The position numbers were made by a program, and so were the translations under genes. Below are positions 6,130 through 13,441 of a stretch of DNA of 13,441 bases, in pieces (the first letter of the stretch is position 1; every line of letters begins with the position of its first letter). Source of the DNA: CAYUNA01 sp047629355 (GTDB lineage Bacteria; Bacteroidota; Bacteroidia; Chitinophagales; Saprospiraceae); the NCBI GenBank assembly GCA_047629355.1, contig JBLHWU010000181.1:1-13441 (forward strand), written 5' to 3'. Under the pieces are notes generated by a model that saw only the letters and a list, made by a program, of their open reading frames with translations, was not told the origin of the DNA and ran no database searches.

Positions 6130-6290
6130 AGTAGGTGACTTAAATAATCGACACTTTTGACAGCGGATATTTTTTGTTTAAGAAATTTAAAAAATCCTTT
6201 AATAATCCCTTTATTGAATGATTTTTTAAGTTTCTTAAACGGAAATATAGCCCTGTCTAGAAGTGTCGATTATTTGGGGTCACCTACTTA
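6128..6290. mobile_element. MITE-like 163-bp inverted repeat with TA ends
   Basis: The left arm (6128-6196) and right arm (6220-6290) are roughly 85% inverted copies, with blocks such as TAAGTAGGTGAC, AAATAATCGACACTT and GTTTAAGAA conserved in both. The 23-bp centre can pair further (TTTAATAA with TTATTGAA), so the whole unit can fold into one long hairpin. It has no coding capacity. Both ends are TA followed by AGTAGGTGAC inward, which fits insertion at a TA dinucleotide as in IS630/Tc1-mariner-derived MITEs. The family assignment is inference; no transposase is in the window. It ends 30 bp before the MFS start codon. Confidence 0.7.
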
Positions 6291-6320
6291 CCCAAAGCCC
6301 AATACAAAAAATAAACTACC

Positions 6321-7604
6321 ATGATAAAAAATTCGCTACAACTTTATATTGACTCCCTATCAGGTTTATCAAAAGACGTTTGGCTGCTAACCACCGTGAT
6401 GTTTATCAACCGAATGGGCGCGATGGTGTTGCCGTTTGTGACGATTTATATGACGCAAAATCTGGGTTTTACCCTGAGCGAAACAGGTATTGTAATGATG
6501 TGTTACGGCGCGGGGTCATTGGCTGGCGTATTTATTGGGGGAAAACTGACTGATAAAATTGGTGCGTGGACAGTCCAGGTTGTGAGTTTATTTCTGACAG
6601 GTATCGGATTTTTCATCTTACGAAATGTGACGACTCTGGAAGGTTTTTGTATCCTTTATTTCTCCCTAGCTTTGGTCGCAGATACTTTTCGCCCCGCAAA
6701 TATGGTCTCAATGGGCTTATTGTCTAAACCTGAAAACCGAACCCGTTCCATGTCCTTGCTTCGATTGGCAATCAACTTGGGCTATGGCGCAGGTACGGCG
6801 ATTGGTGGCTTTTTGGCTTTGCAAATTGGCTACGATGGACTGTTTATCGTCGATGGAACAACCTGTATTTTAGCGGGTGTTTTTTTCATTGCCATGATAC
6901 CGCACAAACGACGGACGCAAGAAGAAAAAGCCACTGCTGCCGCTGGACAAAAAGCAGGAAAATCCCCCTATAAAGATAGAAATTTCTTACTATTTAGTTT
7001 GATGGTCTTCTTAACTGCGGTGGCATTCATGCAGCTATTTACCACGATTCCCGTATTTTTTAAAGACGTTTTTTTGATGGATGAAGGGCAAATTGGAATG
7101 GTAATGGCCGTCAATTGTTTCCTCTTAGCGGGCATTGAAATGCCGATTATTCATCAATTGGAACTCAAAAAATACTCGAAATTAAAGATGTGTGCCATCG
7201 GTACTTTCTTAATAATGATTGCGCATTTACCGTTTTTGCTACCAGGCACTGGAATGGCATTGGTTTGGGCGTACATGCTGATTATCACCTTTGGCGAGAT
7301 GATAAATTTTCCGTTTGCGAGTGCATATGCTTTGGATGCTTCTGACCCTGCGACACGGGGCGCGTATATGGGCGTGTACGGGATGGTTTGGTCGTCTGCG
7401 TTTATCGTTGCGCCATTGTTGGGCTTCAATTTAGCGGAACAATTTGGTTGGAAAGTAATGTGGACGGTCGTCGCTATTTTTGCCTTAGTGGGAAGTATTG
7501 GTTATTGGTTTTTAGCCGATGAAATGAAGAAAACAGACTTGAAATTCATCGTAAAAACTGATGTTTTTGAAAATCCAAAGTTGTTGGAAACTTCTAAAAA
7601 ATAG
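6321..7604 (+). CDS. Major facilitator superfamily (MFS) transporter
   Basis: 427 residues with the two-times-six helix plan of MFS secondary transporters. The first helix begins near residue 20 (WLLTTVMFINRMGAMVLPFVTIYM). The loop between helices 2 and 3 carries the MFS motif A as GGKLTDKIGAW (73-83). A charged cytoplasmic loop, PHKRRTQEEKATAAAG and following (about 194-222), separates the halves. The final 25 residues are a soluble tail. The N-terminal part resembles MdtH-like drug/H+ antiporters, but the substrate cannot be read from the sequence. The ATG at 6321 is the first in frame and is preceded by polar DNA with no ribosome-binding purine tract. The gene stands alone: the MITE-like element is 30 bp upstream and a strong terminator follows 22 bp after the stop codon. 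Confidence 0.92.
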   Translation: MIKNSLQLYIDSLSGLSKDVWLLTTVMFINRMGAMVLPFVTIYMTQNLGFTLSETGIVMMCYGAGSLAGVFIGGKLTDKIGAWTVQVVSLFLTGIGFFILRNVTTLEGFCILYFSLALVADTFRPANMVSMGLLSKPENRTRSMSLLRLAINLGYGAGTAIGGFLALQIGYDGLFIVDGTTCILAGVFFIAMIPHKRRTQEEKATAAAGQKAGKSPYKDRNFLLFSLMVFLTAVAFMQLFTTIPVFFKDVFLMDEGQIGMVMAVNCFLLAGIEMPIIHQLELKKYSKLKMCAIGTFLIMIAHLPFLLPGTGMALVWAYMLIITFGEMINFPFASAYALDASDPATRGAYMGVYGMVWSSAFIVAPLLGFNLAEQFGWKVMWTVVAIFALVGSIGYWFLADEMKKTDLKFIVKTDVFENPKLLETSKK

Positions 7605-7626
7605 CATTTTAAAAGTAGTATAATCG

Positions 7627-7667
7627 AACCGAAGTGATGAAGTTAAACTCATTGCTTCGGTTTTTTT
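7627..7667 (+). terminator. Rho-independent terminator of the MFS gene
   Basis: AACCGAAGTGATGA (7627-7640) pairs over 14 bp, with two G:T pairs, to TCATTGCTTCGGTT (7649-7662) around an 8-nt loop. Together with the last two stem bases the T-run is seven long (7661-7667). Confidence 0.88.
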
Positions 7668-8127
7668 GTGCGTTTTTAAGCCGTTCTATCAAAAAAATAG
7701 CATTTAAATTAATATGGAATAATCCACTGATTATACTATTTTTTGAAAAAAGTAACCTTTCTTTTCTCTTTGGTAATCGATGAATTGTTCACAAATATAA
7801 CGACGACTGATTTCACCAACAACTGGACGGATGCAGTGTCTTGTTTCGACCCATGAACATGGAACTACTGCTACATTGGAAATTTGTGCTTAGGACGAAG
7901 GTTTGGCAGTTAATGAAAGCTGGAAATTTACGCTTAATTTTGTAGTTGAATATTGAAAATTTTGATACCAACCTTTTAAAAATAGAAACGAGCGAGTGGA
8001 ATAGTCTGCTATGTTTTATCCATTATCACCTCAATAACCATATTGTTGTCAAAAAAAAAGTGAAGCAATGAATTGATGAACTTTCCTTTCCGTTTGATGG
8101 TTTTATTGCTCTAACCATTAATAAAAC
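7668..8127. other. 460-bp non-coding stretch, no gene recognised
   Basis: No convincing gene on either strand. The longest coding-like piece is a minus-strand frame at 7731-7892 (52 codons between stops) with a reasonable-looking residue mix, such as SRRYICEQFIDYQREKKGYF, but it has no ATG, GTG or TTG in a suitable place and no recognisable family. It may be a gene remnant or chance. The leader of the aldehyde dehydrogenase must lie at the right end, but I could not find a clear TANNTTTG box. Confidence 0.5.
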
Positions 8128-9501
8128 ATGATAATGTCAAAAGCAATATCCACCAATCCCACTACGGGAAAAAAGATAGCCGAATACCAAAGAAGCTCTG
8201 CGAAAGAGGCTGTGAAAAAAATTAAAAAATCGCATAAAGCTTGGCAAAAATGGAAAAAGACTTCCTTCAAAAAGCGAGCTAAATTGATGCACAAAGTTGC
8301 GGATATTTTAGAGGAGAATAAAGCCGAATATGCGAAACTGATGACTCAGGAAATGGGTAAAATGATTGGACAAGCGAGCGGAGAAATTGGAAAATGCGCT
8401 CTGGTTTGTCGTCATTATGCTGACCACGCAGAAACATATTTAGCAGATGAAATCATCGAAACGGATGCGACCAAAAGCTACATTGCCTACCAACCACAAG
8501 GCGTCGTTTTAGCCGTTATGCCTTGGAATTATCCATTTTATCAAGTCATTCGTTTTATCGTTCCGGCGCTGATGGCAGGTAACGCTGGCGTTTTAAAACA
8601 CGCGTCAAATGTGCAAGGTTGTGCATTTAAATTGGAAGAAATTTTTGAAAAAGCAGGTTTCCCGGAAGGGCTTTTTGCTAATTTAAATGTCAGTTCGGAG
8701 GAAGTTGAAAAGATAATTGAAAATGAACACATCATTGGCGTGACGTTGACGGGTAGTGGTCCTGCCGGGCGTTCGGTTGCTGCTATTGCTGGCAAAAATT
8801 TAAAGAAAAGTGTCCTCGAATTGGGTGGAGCAGATGCGTATATCGTACTTGAAGATGCCGATTTAGAGAAGGCAACGGACCAACTGATGCAAGGTCGTTT
8901 GAAAAATAACGGACAGACTTGTATTGCTGCGAAACGTTTGATTATTGTCGATGAAGTTTATGACGATTTCTTAAAAATGTATAAAAAGAAGTTGAAAAAT
9001 GCCAAGATGGGCGACCCGATGGACAAAGAGAATTATATCGGTCCAATGGCGCGCCATGATTTACGAGATGAATTGCATGAACAAGTTGAAAAAAGTGTCA
9101 AACAAGGTGCGAAATTGGTGCTTGGAGGTAAGATTCCAAAAGATAAAGGCGCTTATTATCCGATAACGATTTTGACGAATGTGAAGCCTGGAATGGAAGC
9201 GTTTGAGGAGGAACTGTTTGGGCCAGTAGCCTCGGTGATTCGAGCGAAAAATGAAAAGCACGCGATTGAATTGGCTAATAATTCTAAATTTGGCTTGGGT
9301 TCAGGCGTGATTACTAGAGATAAAAAACGCGGTGAAAAAGTAGCCTTGCAGCTCGAAGCTGGGAATAGTTTTGTCAACAAAATGACGGCTTCTGACCCGC
9401 GAATGCCTTTCGGTGGCATGAAAAATAGCGGCTATGGACGAGAATTGGCGGCACACGGCATTCGAGAGTTTATGAATGCGAAAACGGTTTGGGTGGATTG
9501 A
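8128..9501 (+). CDS. sad: NAD(P)-dependent succinate-semialdehyde dehydrogenase (Sad/YneI-like)
   Basis: 457 residues, the normal length for this family, of the aldehyde dehydrogenase superfamily. The enzyme oxidises succinate semialdehyde to succinate in the cytoplasm, linking 4-aminobutyrate breakdown to the TCA cycle. Visible key residues are Asn134 in MPWNYPF, the nucleotide-binding loop TGSGPAG (208-214), the general base Glu231 in LELGGAD, the nucleophile Cys265 in NNGQTCIAAKR, and EELFGPVA (361-368). The stretch GPMARHDLRDELHEQVEK and the ending ASDPRMPFGGMKNSGYGREL closely resemble E. coli Sad (YneI), which prefers NAD+. Cofactor preference here is not certain, and other semialdehydes are possible. 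Two ATGs, at 8128 and 8134, are both usable. No GABA transaminase gene is nearby, so the gene appears to stand alone. Confidence 0.87.
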   Translation: MIMSKAISTNPTTGKKIAEYQRSSAKEAVKKIKKSHKAWQKWKKTSFKKRAKLMHKVADILEENKAEYAKLMTQEMGKMIGQASGEIGKCALVCRHYADHAETYLADEIIETDATKSYIAYQPQGVVLAVMPWNYPFYQVIRFIVPALMAGNAGVLKHASNVQGCAFKLEEIFEKAGFPEGLFANLNVSSEEVEKIIENEHIIGVTLTGSGPAGRSVAAIAGKNLKKSVLELGGADAYIVLEDADLEKATDQLMQGRLKNNGQTCIAAKRLIIVDEVYDDFLKMYKKKLKNAKMGDPMDKENYIGPMARHDLRDELHEQVEKSVKQGAKLVLGGKIPKDKGAYYPITILTNVKPGMEAFEEELFGPVASVIRAKNEKHAIELANNSKFGLGSGVITRDKKRGEKVALQLEAGNSFVNKMTASDPRMPFGGMKNSGYGRELAAHGIREFMNAKTVWVD

Positions 9502-9623
9502 TGATTGTGGTTTTTAATATGACTTGTTTTTTAAATTTCGAATTAGTGAAAGCCTTAAATTGTAATTTAAAAAATTAAGAGGCGAGAGAATCGCAAAATT
9601 TTCGAGCTCCAAAAAATAGAATG

Positions 9624-9644
9624 CGCCTCGCCTGCGGCAAGGCG
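9624..9644 (-). terminator. GC-rich hairpin between convergent genes, possible terminator
   Basis: GCCTCGCC and GGCAAGGC form an 8-bp stem with one mismatch and a TGC loop; an outer C:G pair extends it. On the minus strand, 40 bp after the permease stop codon, it is followed 7 nt later by a run of six T, so it may end permease transcription. It stands out as GC-rich in AT-rich surroundings and may instead be a REP-like repeat. An AT-only inverted repeat (9527-9537 with 9564-9574) also lies in this gap after the dehydrogenase gene, but has no terminator T-tract. Confidence 0.4.
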
Positions 9645-9683
9645 GGTGAAGTTTTTGAGGAAGAAAAATAATTTTGTTCGAAT

Positions 9684-12071
9684 TTACTCATTTTTTAAAC
9701 TCTCCGCTGGATTCACACCCGTCGCCCGTACCGCATGAAGCCCCGTAACGCCTAACGTCAAAACAAAAGTCCCCAACAAAACCAATCCAAAAATGACATA
9801 ATTTATCTCCGTCTGATACGCAAAATCTTGCAACCATTCATTAATAAAATACCAAGCGAGACCAAAGGCTGGCAAGGCTGCAAGCGCTACCAAAATCAAG
9901 AAATCTTTGGCAACCATAGTCACGACATTGGACAAAGTTGCCCCCAAAACACGTCGAATACCAATCTCTTTGATTCGCTGACTAACCATATAAGATGCCA
10001 AGCCAAACAGTCCTAAAAAGGTAATCAGAATCGTCAAAACCGAGAGGAGTAAAAAGATGCGTCCTCTGATTTGGTCGGTTTCATAACCTTCCTGTAACAC
10101 ATCATCCATAAACCGATAATCCAATGCTTCTGCAGGAAAAACTTGCGCCCAACTTTTTTCAATATGCGCCAGTGCTTCTGGAATATTATGGTCGATTTTG
10201 ACCGCTAAATTATAGGAAGAAGGCGATAAAATAAACGCCTGCCCTGCAATTGGGTCGTGCAAATTACTTTGATGAAAATCTTTGACGACACCAATAACGG
10301 TCACGAAATCAGGGTTGTTTTTATCACCAAAACGAATTTTTTGACCAATTAAATTGTTTAATCCAAATTGGCGACCGAAGGTTTCATTGACTAAAATTTT
10401 GGTCTCTGCATCATCAGCATGTTCAGTAGAAAAATTTCGACCCGCTATAATTTCCATCTCCATCGTTTCAAAATAATCATAATCAACGTCACCATAATAG
10501 ACAAACTGTACCTCTAAATCGTCCGAACCATCCGCACTAAAAGGCCGCCGGAACATGCCGACACCAGGATTAAAGGAGGAAGTTCCTGCCGAAGAAATCA
10601 AGGGACTTTCTTTCAATAAATTTTTTAAAACTGGCAATTTTTCCAATCCTTCTTCTGATGAAAATGCCAATCGAACGACTTGTTTTTGATTAAAACCTAA
10701 GTCTTTATTTCTCAAAAATTGCAGTTGTTCATAAATCATGCCCGTGCTGACCAATACGAAAATTACAACGGCAAATTGTACGCCGACGAGTATTCGACGC
10801 AATGGCGCACCGTTCGCTGTTTTACCTTTCATAATCGAAACGGGCTTAAACGAAGACAAGAAAAACGCAGGATAACTACCACCCAAAATACCGATGACAA
10901 AAAGCAAGGTTGCCATGCCGATAATCGACTGTGGCTGCCATAAATTCGCGGCGTCTAATTGCAAATTAAGCAAGCCATTCAAGGGAGAAATCAACCAAGT
11001 CGACAACCACAAACCAAGCAACAATGCCAACGCCGTAAAAATCATAGATTCTGATAGAAATTGTACAATTAACTGCCGTCGATTGCCGCCCATGACTTTG
11101 CGAATGCCTACTTCCATCGAACGTTTGCTGGCTTGGGCGGTGACCAAATTGACATAACTGATGATAGAAATCAGTAACAATAAAAAACCGATTCCTGCAA
11201 AAATCCAGATGTACGCCATGCCGCCACTTTGATTTAAATGCACTGCCGTAATAGGAACTAAACTGTGGTTGGCGTGCCATTTCATCGGTTCATTTGGGTC
11301 TAAATATTTTTCATATAAGTCAGATAATTTCGGTGCAAGGTCTTCAGGATTTACATTTTTTTGCAATAAAGCATAGGTGTTGTAGGAGAATCTTCGGAAA
11401 TAATAATCTTTGAATTTGGGGTCACTTTCCGCCGAAATCATGGCTTCTAAGCGAAGATGACTGTTTTTGGGAAGGTCGCGAAAAACGCCGGTGACTGCTA
11501 AGGAGTAGTCGGATTTAGCATCTGGTAAAACATGCGTTAATTCCGTGGTCAACACTTTTCCAATTGGATTTTCATCACCAAAAAGTCGCTTAGCTAGGCT
11601 TTTATTTAAAACTACTTTGTCAGGCCCATGCAGCGCGGTTGCTTTATTTCCATGAATAAAATCGAAGGAAAAAACATTAAATGCCGTTGAATCCACAAAC
11701 CAAACATCCGATTCTTCGATGGTTGTCCCTTTATTTTCAAAAGTCACCGCGTCTTCCATATAACATTTATAAACACGAGTATAAGCTTCGATTTCGGGGT
11801 AATCCTGTTTCATATAATGTCCCGTCAAGGCTGGCGTTCGTACCCATTTGACGTCCATTAATTTACCTTCGCGCAGGAGAGAAGGCGTTTCTACTCGATA
11901 GATGCGGTCGGCGTTGGCGTGGAAGCGGTCGTAATTGAGTTCAAAATCAAGGTACAATAAAATCAGTAGGGATGCGACGATACCGATGGTTAGGCAAGAG
12001 AGATTTAGAATGGCGTAGGCAGGTTGGCGGGAGATGGTTCGCCAAATGATGGTGATGTAATTTTTTAGCAT
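9684..12071 (-). CDS. MacB/FtsX-type ABC transporter permease
   Basis: 795 residues from the ATG at 12071, the normal length for the Bacteroidota two-FtsX permeases. A first membrane helix (about 21-41) is followed by a large periplasmic MacB-type domain (about 45-280, with LNYDRFHANADRIYRVE). The first FtsX block (about 285-410) carries the signature SMEVGIRKVMGG (318-329); then come a helix near 426-446, a second periplasmic domain, and a second FtsX block with KEIGIRRVLGA (701-711) and three further helices. Such proteins form the membrane part of mechanotransmission ABC systems linked to export of peptides or lipoproteins, or to envelope stress, and need an ATPase partner. No ATP-binding protein gene occurs in the window, so the partner must be encoded elsewhere. 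The gene follows the YhhQ-like transporter by 56 bp in the same direction and may be co-transcribed; the functions show no obvious link. Confidence 0.92.
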   Translation of the reverse strand: MLKNYITIIWRTISRQPAYAILNLSCLTIGIVASLLILLYLDFELNYDRFHANADRIYRVETPSLLREGKLMDVKWVRTPALTGHYMKQDYPEIEAYTRVYKCYMEDAVTFENKGTTIEESDVWFVDSTAFNVFSFDFIHGNKATALHGPDKVVLNKSLAKRLFGDENPIGKVLTTELTHVLPDAKSDYSLAVTGVFRDLPKNSHLRLEAMISAESDPKFKDYYFRRFSYNTYALLQKNVNPEDLAPKLSDLYEKYLDPNEPMKWHANHSLVPITAVHLNQSGGMAYIWIFAGIGFLLLLISIISYVNLVTAQASKRSMEVGIRKVMGGNRRQLIVQFLSESMIFTALALLLGLWLSTWLISPLNGLLNLQLDAANLWQPQSIIGMATLLFVIGILGGSYPAFFLSSFKPVSIMKGKTANGAPLRRILVGVQFAVVIFVLVSTGMIYEQLQFLRNKDLGFNQKQVVRLAFSSEEGLEKLPVLKNLLKESPLISSAGTSSFNPGVGMFRRPFSADGSDDLEVQFVYYGDVDYDYFETMEMEIIAGRNFSTEHADDAETKILVNETFGRQFGLNNLIGQKIRFGDKNNPDFVTVIGVVKDFHQSNLHDPIAGQAFILSPSSYNLAVKIDHNIPEALAHIEKSWAQVFPAEALDYRFMDDVLQEGYETDQIRGRIFLLLSVLTILITFLGLFGLASYMVSQRIKEIGIRRVLGATLSNVVTMVAKDFLILVALAALPAFGLAWYFINEWLQDFAYQTEINYVIFGLVLLGTFVLTLGVTGLHAVRATGVNPAESLKNE

Positions 12072-12127
12072 AAGTAGGTGTTTTTTATAAAGACAAATGG
12101 TTTATTGAAAGGTGGCAGGATGGAAAA

Positions 12128-12904
12128 TTACTCTTCAAGGATTTGTTTACGCAATTGCTTTGACAAAGGTTTTCCTAAATATTTATCAATCAAATAATGC
12201 CCCAAATACAAAGCTGGAATCAACAAAATCGCCACCGTCAATTTATACCCAAAATTTACCGTTCCCACGGCAAATAAACGATTAAAAGACCATTGCTGAG
12301 GACCTAATCCGAAAGCAATGTACAAAACAACATAGCTATCAATTAATTGTGAAACTGCCGTTGAAATCGTTGCGCGCAACCAAATTCTACGCTCGCCTGT
12401 CACCGTTCGGACTTTGTGAAAAACAGCAGCATCCAGTATTTGTCCCACCAAAAAAGCGACCAAGGAACCGACAATTATCCAGTTACTTTGTCCAAAAATA
12501 GCGGAAAAAGCGTTCTGCATATTTGATATGTTTTGTTCTTCGCCGACACTAATCCACCAATCGGCAGGCGTAAGTCCGATTGCGCCATAAACCATGATAA
12601 AACCGTAGGCAATTAATCCAGCGGTGAGGTAAGAAAGGAGGCGCACTCCGCGAGGACCGTAGTACTCGTTGATGATGTCGGTCATGATAAAAACGACGGG
12701 CCAAAGTAGGACACCTGCCGTCAATTGTAGTGTACCGCTGATGCCAAATAAACTCCAATTAAAAGGCTGCCAACCCATTGTTTCTTCGAGGGAAAATATT
12801 TTGACGCCGATAAATTCAGCGACCAAAGCATTGGTGATAAAAAAGCCCCCGAGTAGCAGGAATAAGCGGACGGCGCGGTTGGATAAGATATTTTGTTGCT
12901 TCAT
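12128..12904 (-). CDS. yhhQ: Queuosine precursor transporter (VUT family, YhhQ-like)
   Basis: 258 residues with six or so hydrophobic segments. The family markers are present: the second-helix region ends VVFIMTDIINEYYGPRGVR (DIINEYYG at 76-83), followed by SNWIIVGSLVAFLVGQILDAAVFHKVR and then RIWLRATISTAVSQLIDSYVVL. VUT-family (formerly DUF165) proteins such as E. coli YhhQ import queuosine precursors, preQ0 or preQ1, through the inner membrane for tRNA modification; the exact precursor used here cannot be told. The ATG at 12904 is the first in frame and is preceded by an A-rich segment. A divergent gene starts 108 bp away, so this gap holds both promoters, though no clean TANNTTTG box is seen. 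No other queuosine gene is in the window. Confidence 0.9.
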   Translation of the reverse strand: MKQQNILSNRAVRLFLLLGGFFITNALVAEFIGVKIFSLEETMGWQPFNWSLFGISGTLQLTAGVLLWPVVFIMTDIINEYYGPRGVRLLSYLTAGLIAYGFIMVYGAIGLTPADWWISVGEEQNISNMQNAFSAIFGQSNWIIVGSLVAFLVGQILDAAVFHKVRTVTGERRIWLRATISTAVSQLIDSYVVLYIAFGLGPQQWSFNRLFAVGTVNFGYKLTVAILLIPALYLGHYLIDKYLGKPLSKQLRKQILEE

Positions 12905-12996
12905 TTTGTTATTTTAGGGGGAAAGGTAAAATATTTTTACTTTTTCGCCGTCTTCAAGAGAGACTTTTGTAGATTCACTACTGCTAATTAAAAAAA

Positions 12997-13029
12997 GAAA
13001 AACTATTGCTGAATGAAAAACTATTGCTG
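12997..13029. repeat. 15-bp direct repeat spanning the start of the small secreted gene
   Basis: GAAAAACTATTGCTG occurs at 12997-13011 and again at 13015-13029, an 18-bp period. The second copy includes the first codons; the first copy ends one base before the ATG. In frame, the upstream copy reads into a TGA immediately before the ATG, so it does not extend the protein. Confidence 0.8.
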
Positions 13030-13420
13030 TATTTGGCTCTTTTTACTTTTTTCTACCTTTACATTTGGACAAGAAAAACGAGGTAAAATAGACCTTAAAA
13101 ATGAACATCAAATCAATGTTTTAAAGCTAAAAGATGGTACGCGCTACGTCGGACGGATTCAATCCATGTCTGCTAAAAAAATAACCTTTCAACTCAAAGA
13201 CATTCCAACGGCTAAACCGATAATTATCCGTCGGCGCAATGTCAAAATAGTCGGAAGCTACAACGTAAGTACAGACAATGAAGGCATGCTGCGGTTGCCT
13301 TTTCTGAGAATTTCGGAAGACTATCCTAACCTACTTCTTGACCCTAAGCTGGATAGTAAAAACAAGAATCAACAAGTCGAAATTTGGCAAGGTAGCAACG
13401 TTTTTACGGGGCGCATCTGA
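13013..13420 (+). CDS. Small secreted protein of unknown function
   Basis: 135 residues from the ATG at 13013. Residues 1-20 (MKNYCCIWLFLLFSTFTFGQ) form a signal peptide, probably cleaved after TFGQ or nearby; the double cysteine lies within the hydrophobic part and is not in a normal lipobox. After it, KLKDGTRYVGRIQSMSAKKITFQL and RRRNVKIVGSYN look like a small beta-barrel (LSm/SH3-like) repeat of the kind found at the N-terminus of larger Bacteroidota secreted proteins that continue into an outer-membrane barrel. Here the frame stops at 13420, 21 bp before the window edge. It may be a complete small protein or one shortened by a stop. I recognise no family. It is divergent from the YhhQ-like gene, with 108 bp between them. 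Confidence 0.65.
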   Translation: MKNYCCIWLFLLFSTFTFGQEKRGKIDLKNEHQINVLKLKDGTRYVGRIQSMSAKKITFQLKDIPTAKPIIIRRRNVKIVGSYNVSTDNEGMLRLPFLRISEDYPNLLLDPKLDSKNKNQQVEIWQGSNVFTGRI

Positions 13421-13441
13421 CAGGTTAAAAAAGCAGGATTG

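Noticed and set aside
9527..9574. 11-bp AT-only inverted repeat after the dehydrogenase gene
   Set aside because: The stem has no G or C, the loop is 26 nt and no T-tract follows, so it is not a credible terminator.
10966..11280. 104-codon minus-strand open frame inside the permease gene
   Set aside because: It is an out-of-frame shadow of the FtsX-coding sequence; the permease frame is intact across it.
12070..12080. ATAAGTAGGTG, identical to the outer end of the MITE-like element
   Set aside because: Only 11 bp match, there is no second end nearby, and it overlaps the permease start codon; chance cannot be excluded.
1..13441. CRISPR arrays, tRNA or rRNA genes, complete insertion sequences, defence or secretion gene clusters
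   Set aside because: None was seen on either strand. The repeats present have 7-bp periods or are inverted, unlike CRISPR repeats.

Overview
The window looks like chromosomal DNA of a Bacteroidota bacterium, most likely of the Saprospiraceae/Lewinella type. This is inferred from the AT-rich base composition and from gene families typical of the phylum: a GWxTD-domain protein, a two-FtsX MacB-like permease, an ECF sigma factor paired with a beta-barrel protein, and a DinB-like DUF1569 protein. I saw no rRNA, tRNA, CRISPR array, complete insertion sequence, phage gene or plasmid gene.

Layout. 1-412: 3'-truncated DinB-like gene on the minus strand. 413-934: non-coding, with a 19-bp palindrome, several REP-like hairpins and a strong minus-strand terminator. 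935-2845: minus-strand operon of an ECF sigma factor and a downstream protein with a short cytoplasmic N-terminus, one membrane helix, a long linker and an outer-membrane-type beta-barrel. 3047-5945: two minus-strand genes, an uncharacterised membrane protein and a secreted GWxTD protein, separated by a terminator hairpin. 5946-6320: non-coding, with a 7-bp repeat array and a 163-bp MITE-like inverted repeat. 6321-7667: MFS transporter and its terminator. 8128-9501: succinate-semialdehyde-type aldehyde dehydrogenase. 9684-12904: minus-strand FtsX/MacB-like permease and a YhhQ-type queuosine-precursor transporter. 13013-13420: a small secreted protein.

Most genes are ordinary. The part most worth a second look is the ECF operon. 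Its second gene appears to join an anti-sigma-like N-terminus and inner-membrane helix to an outer-membrane barrel in one chain. The operon carries three separate arrays of degenerate 7-bp repeats: next to a candidate autoregulated ECF promoter, directly before the second gene's start codon (apparently TTG), and inside the second gene, where gain or loss of one unit would shift the frame. A fourth 7-bp array sits beside the MITE-like element before the MFS gene. I infer a possibly switchable envelope-sensing module. The sequence shows the architecture and the repeats, not the switching.
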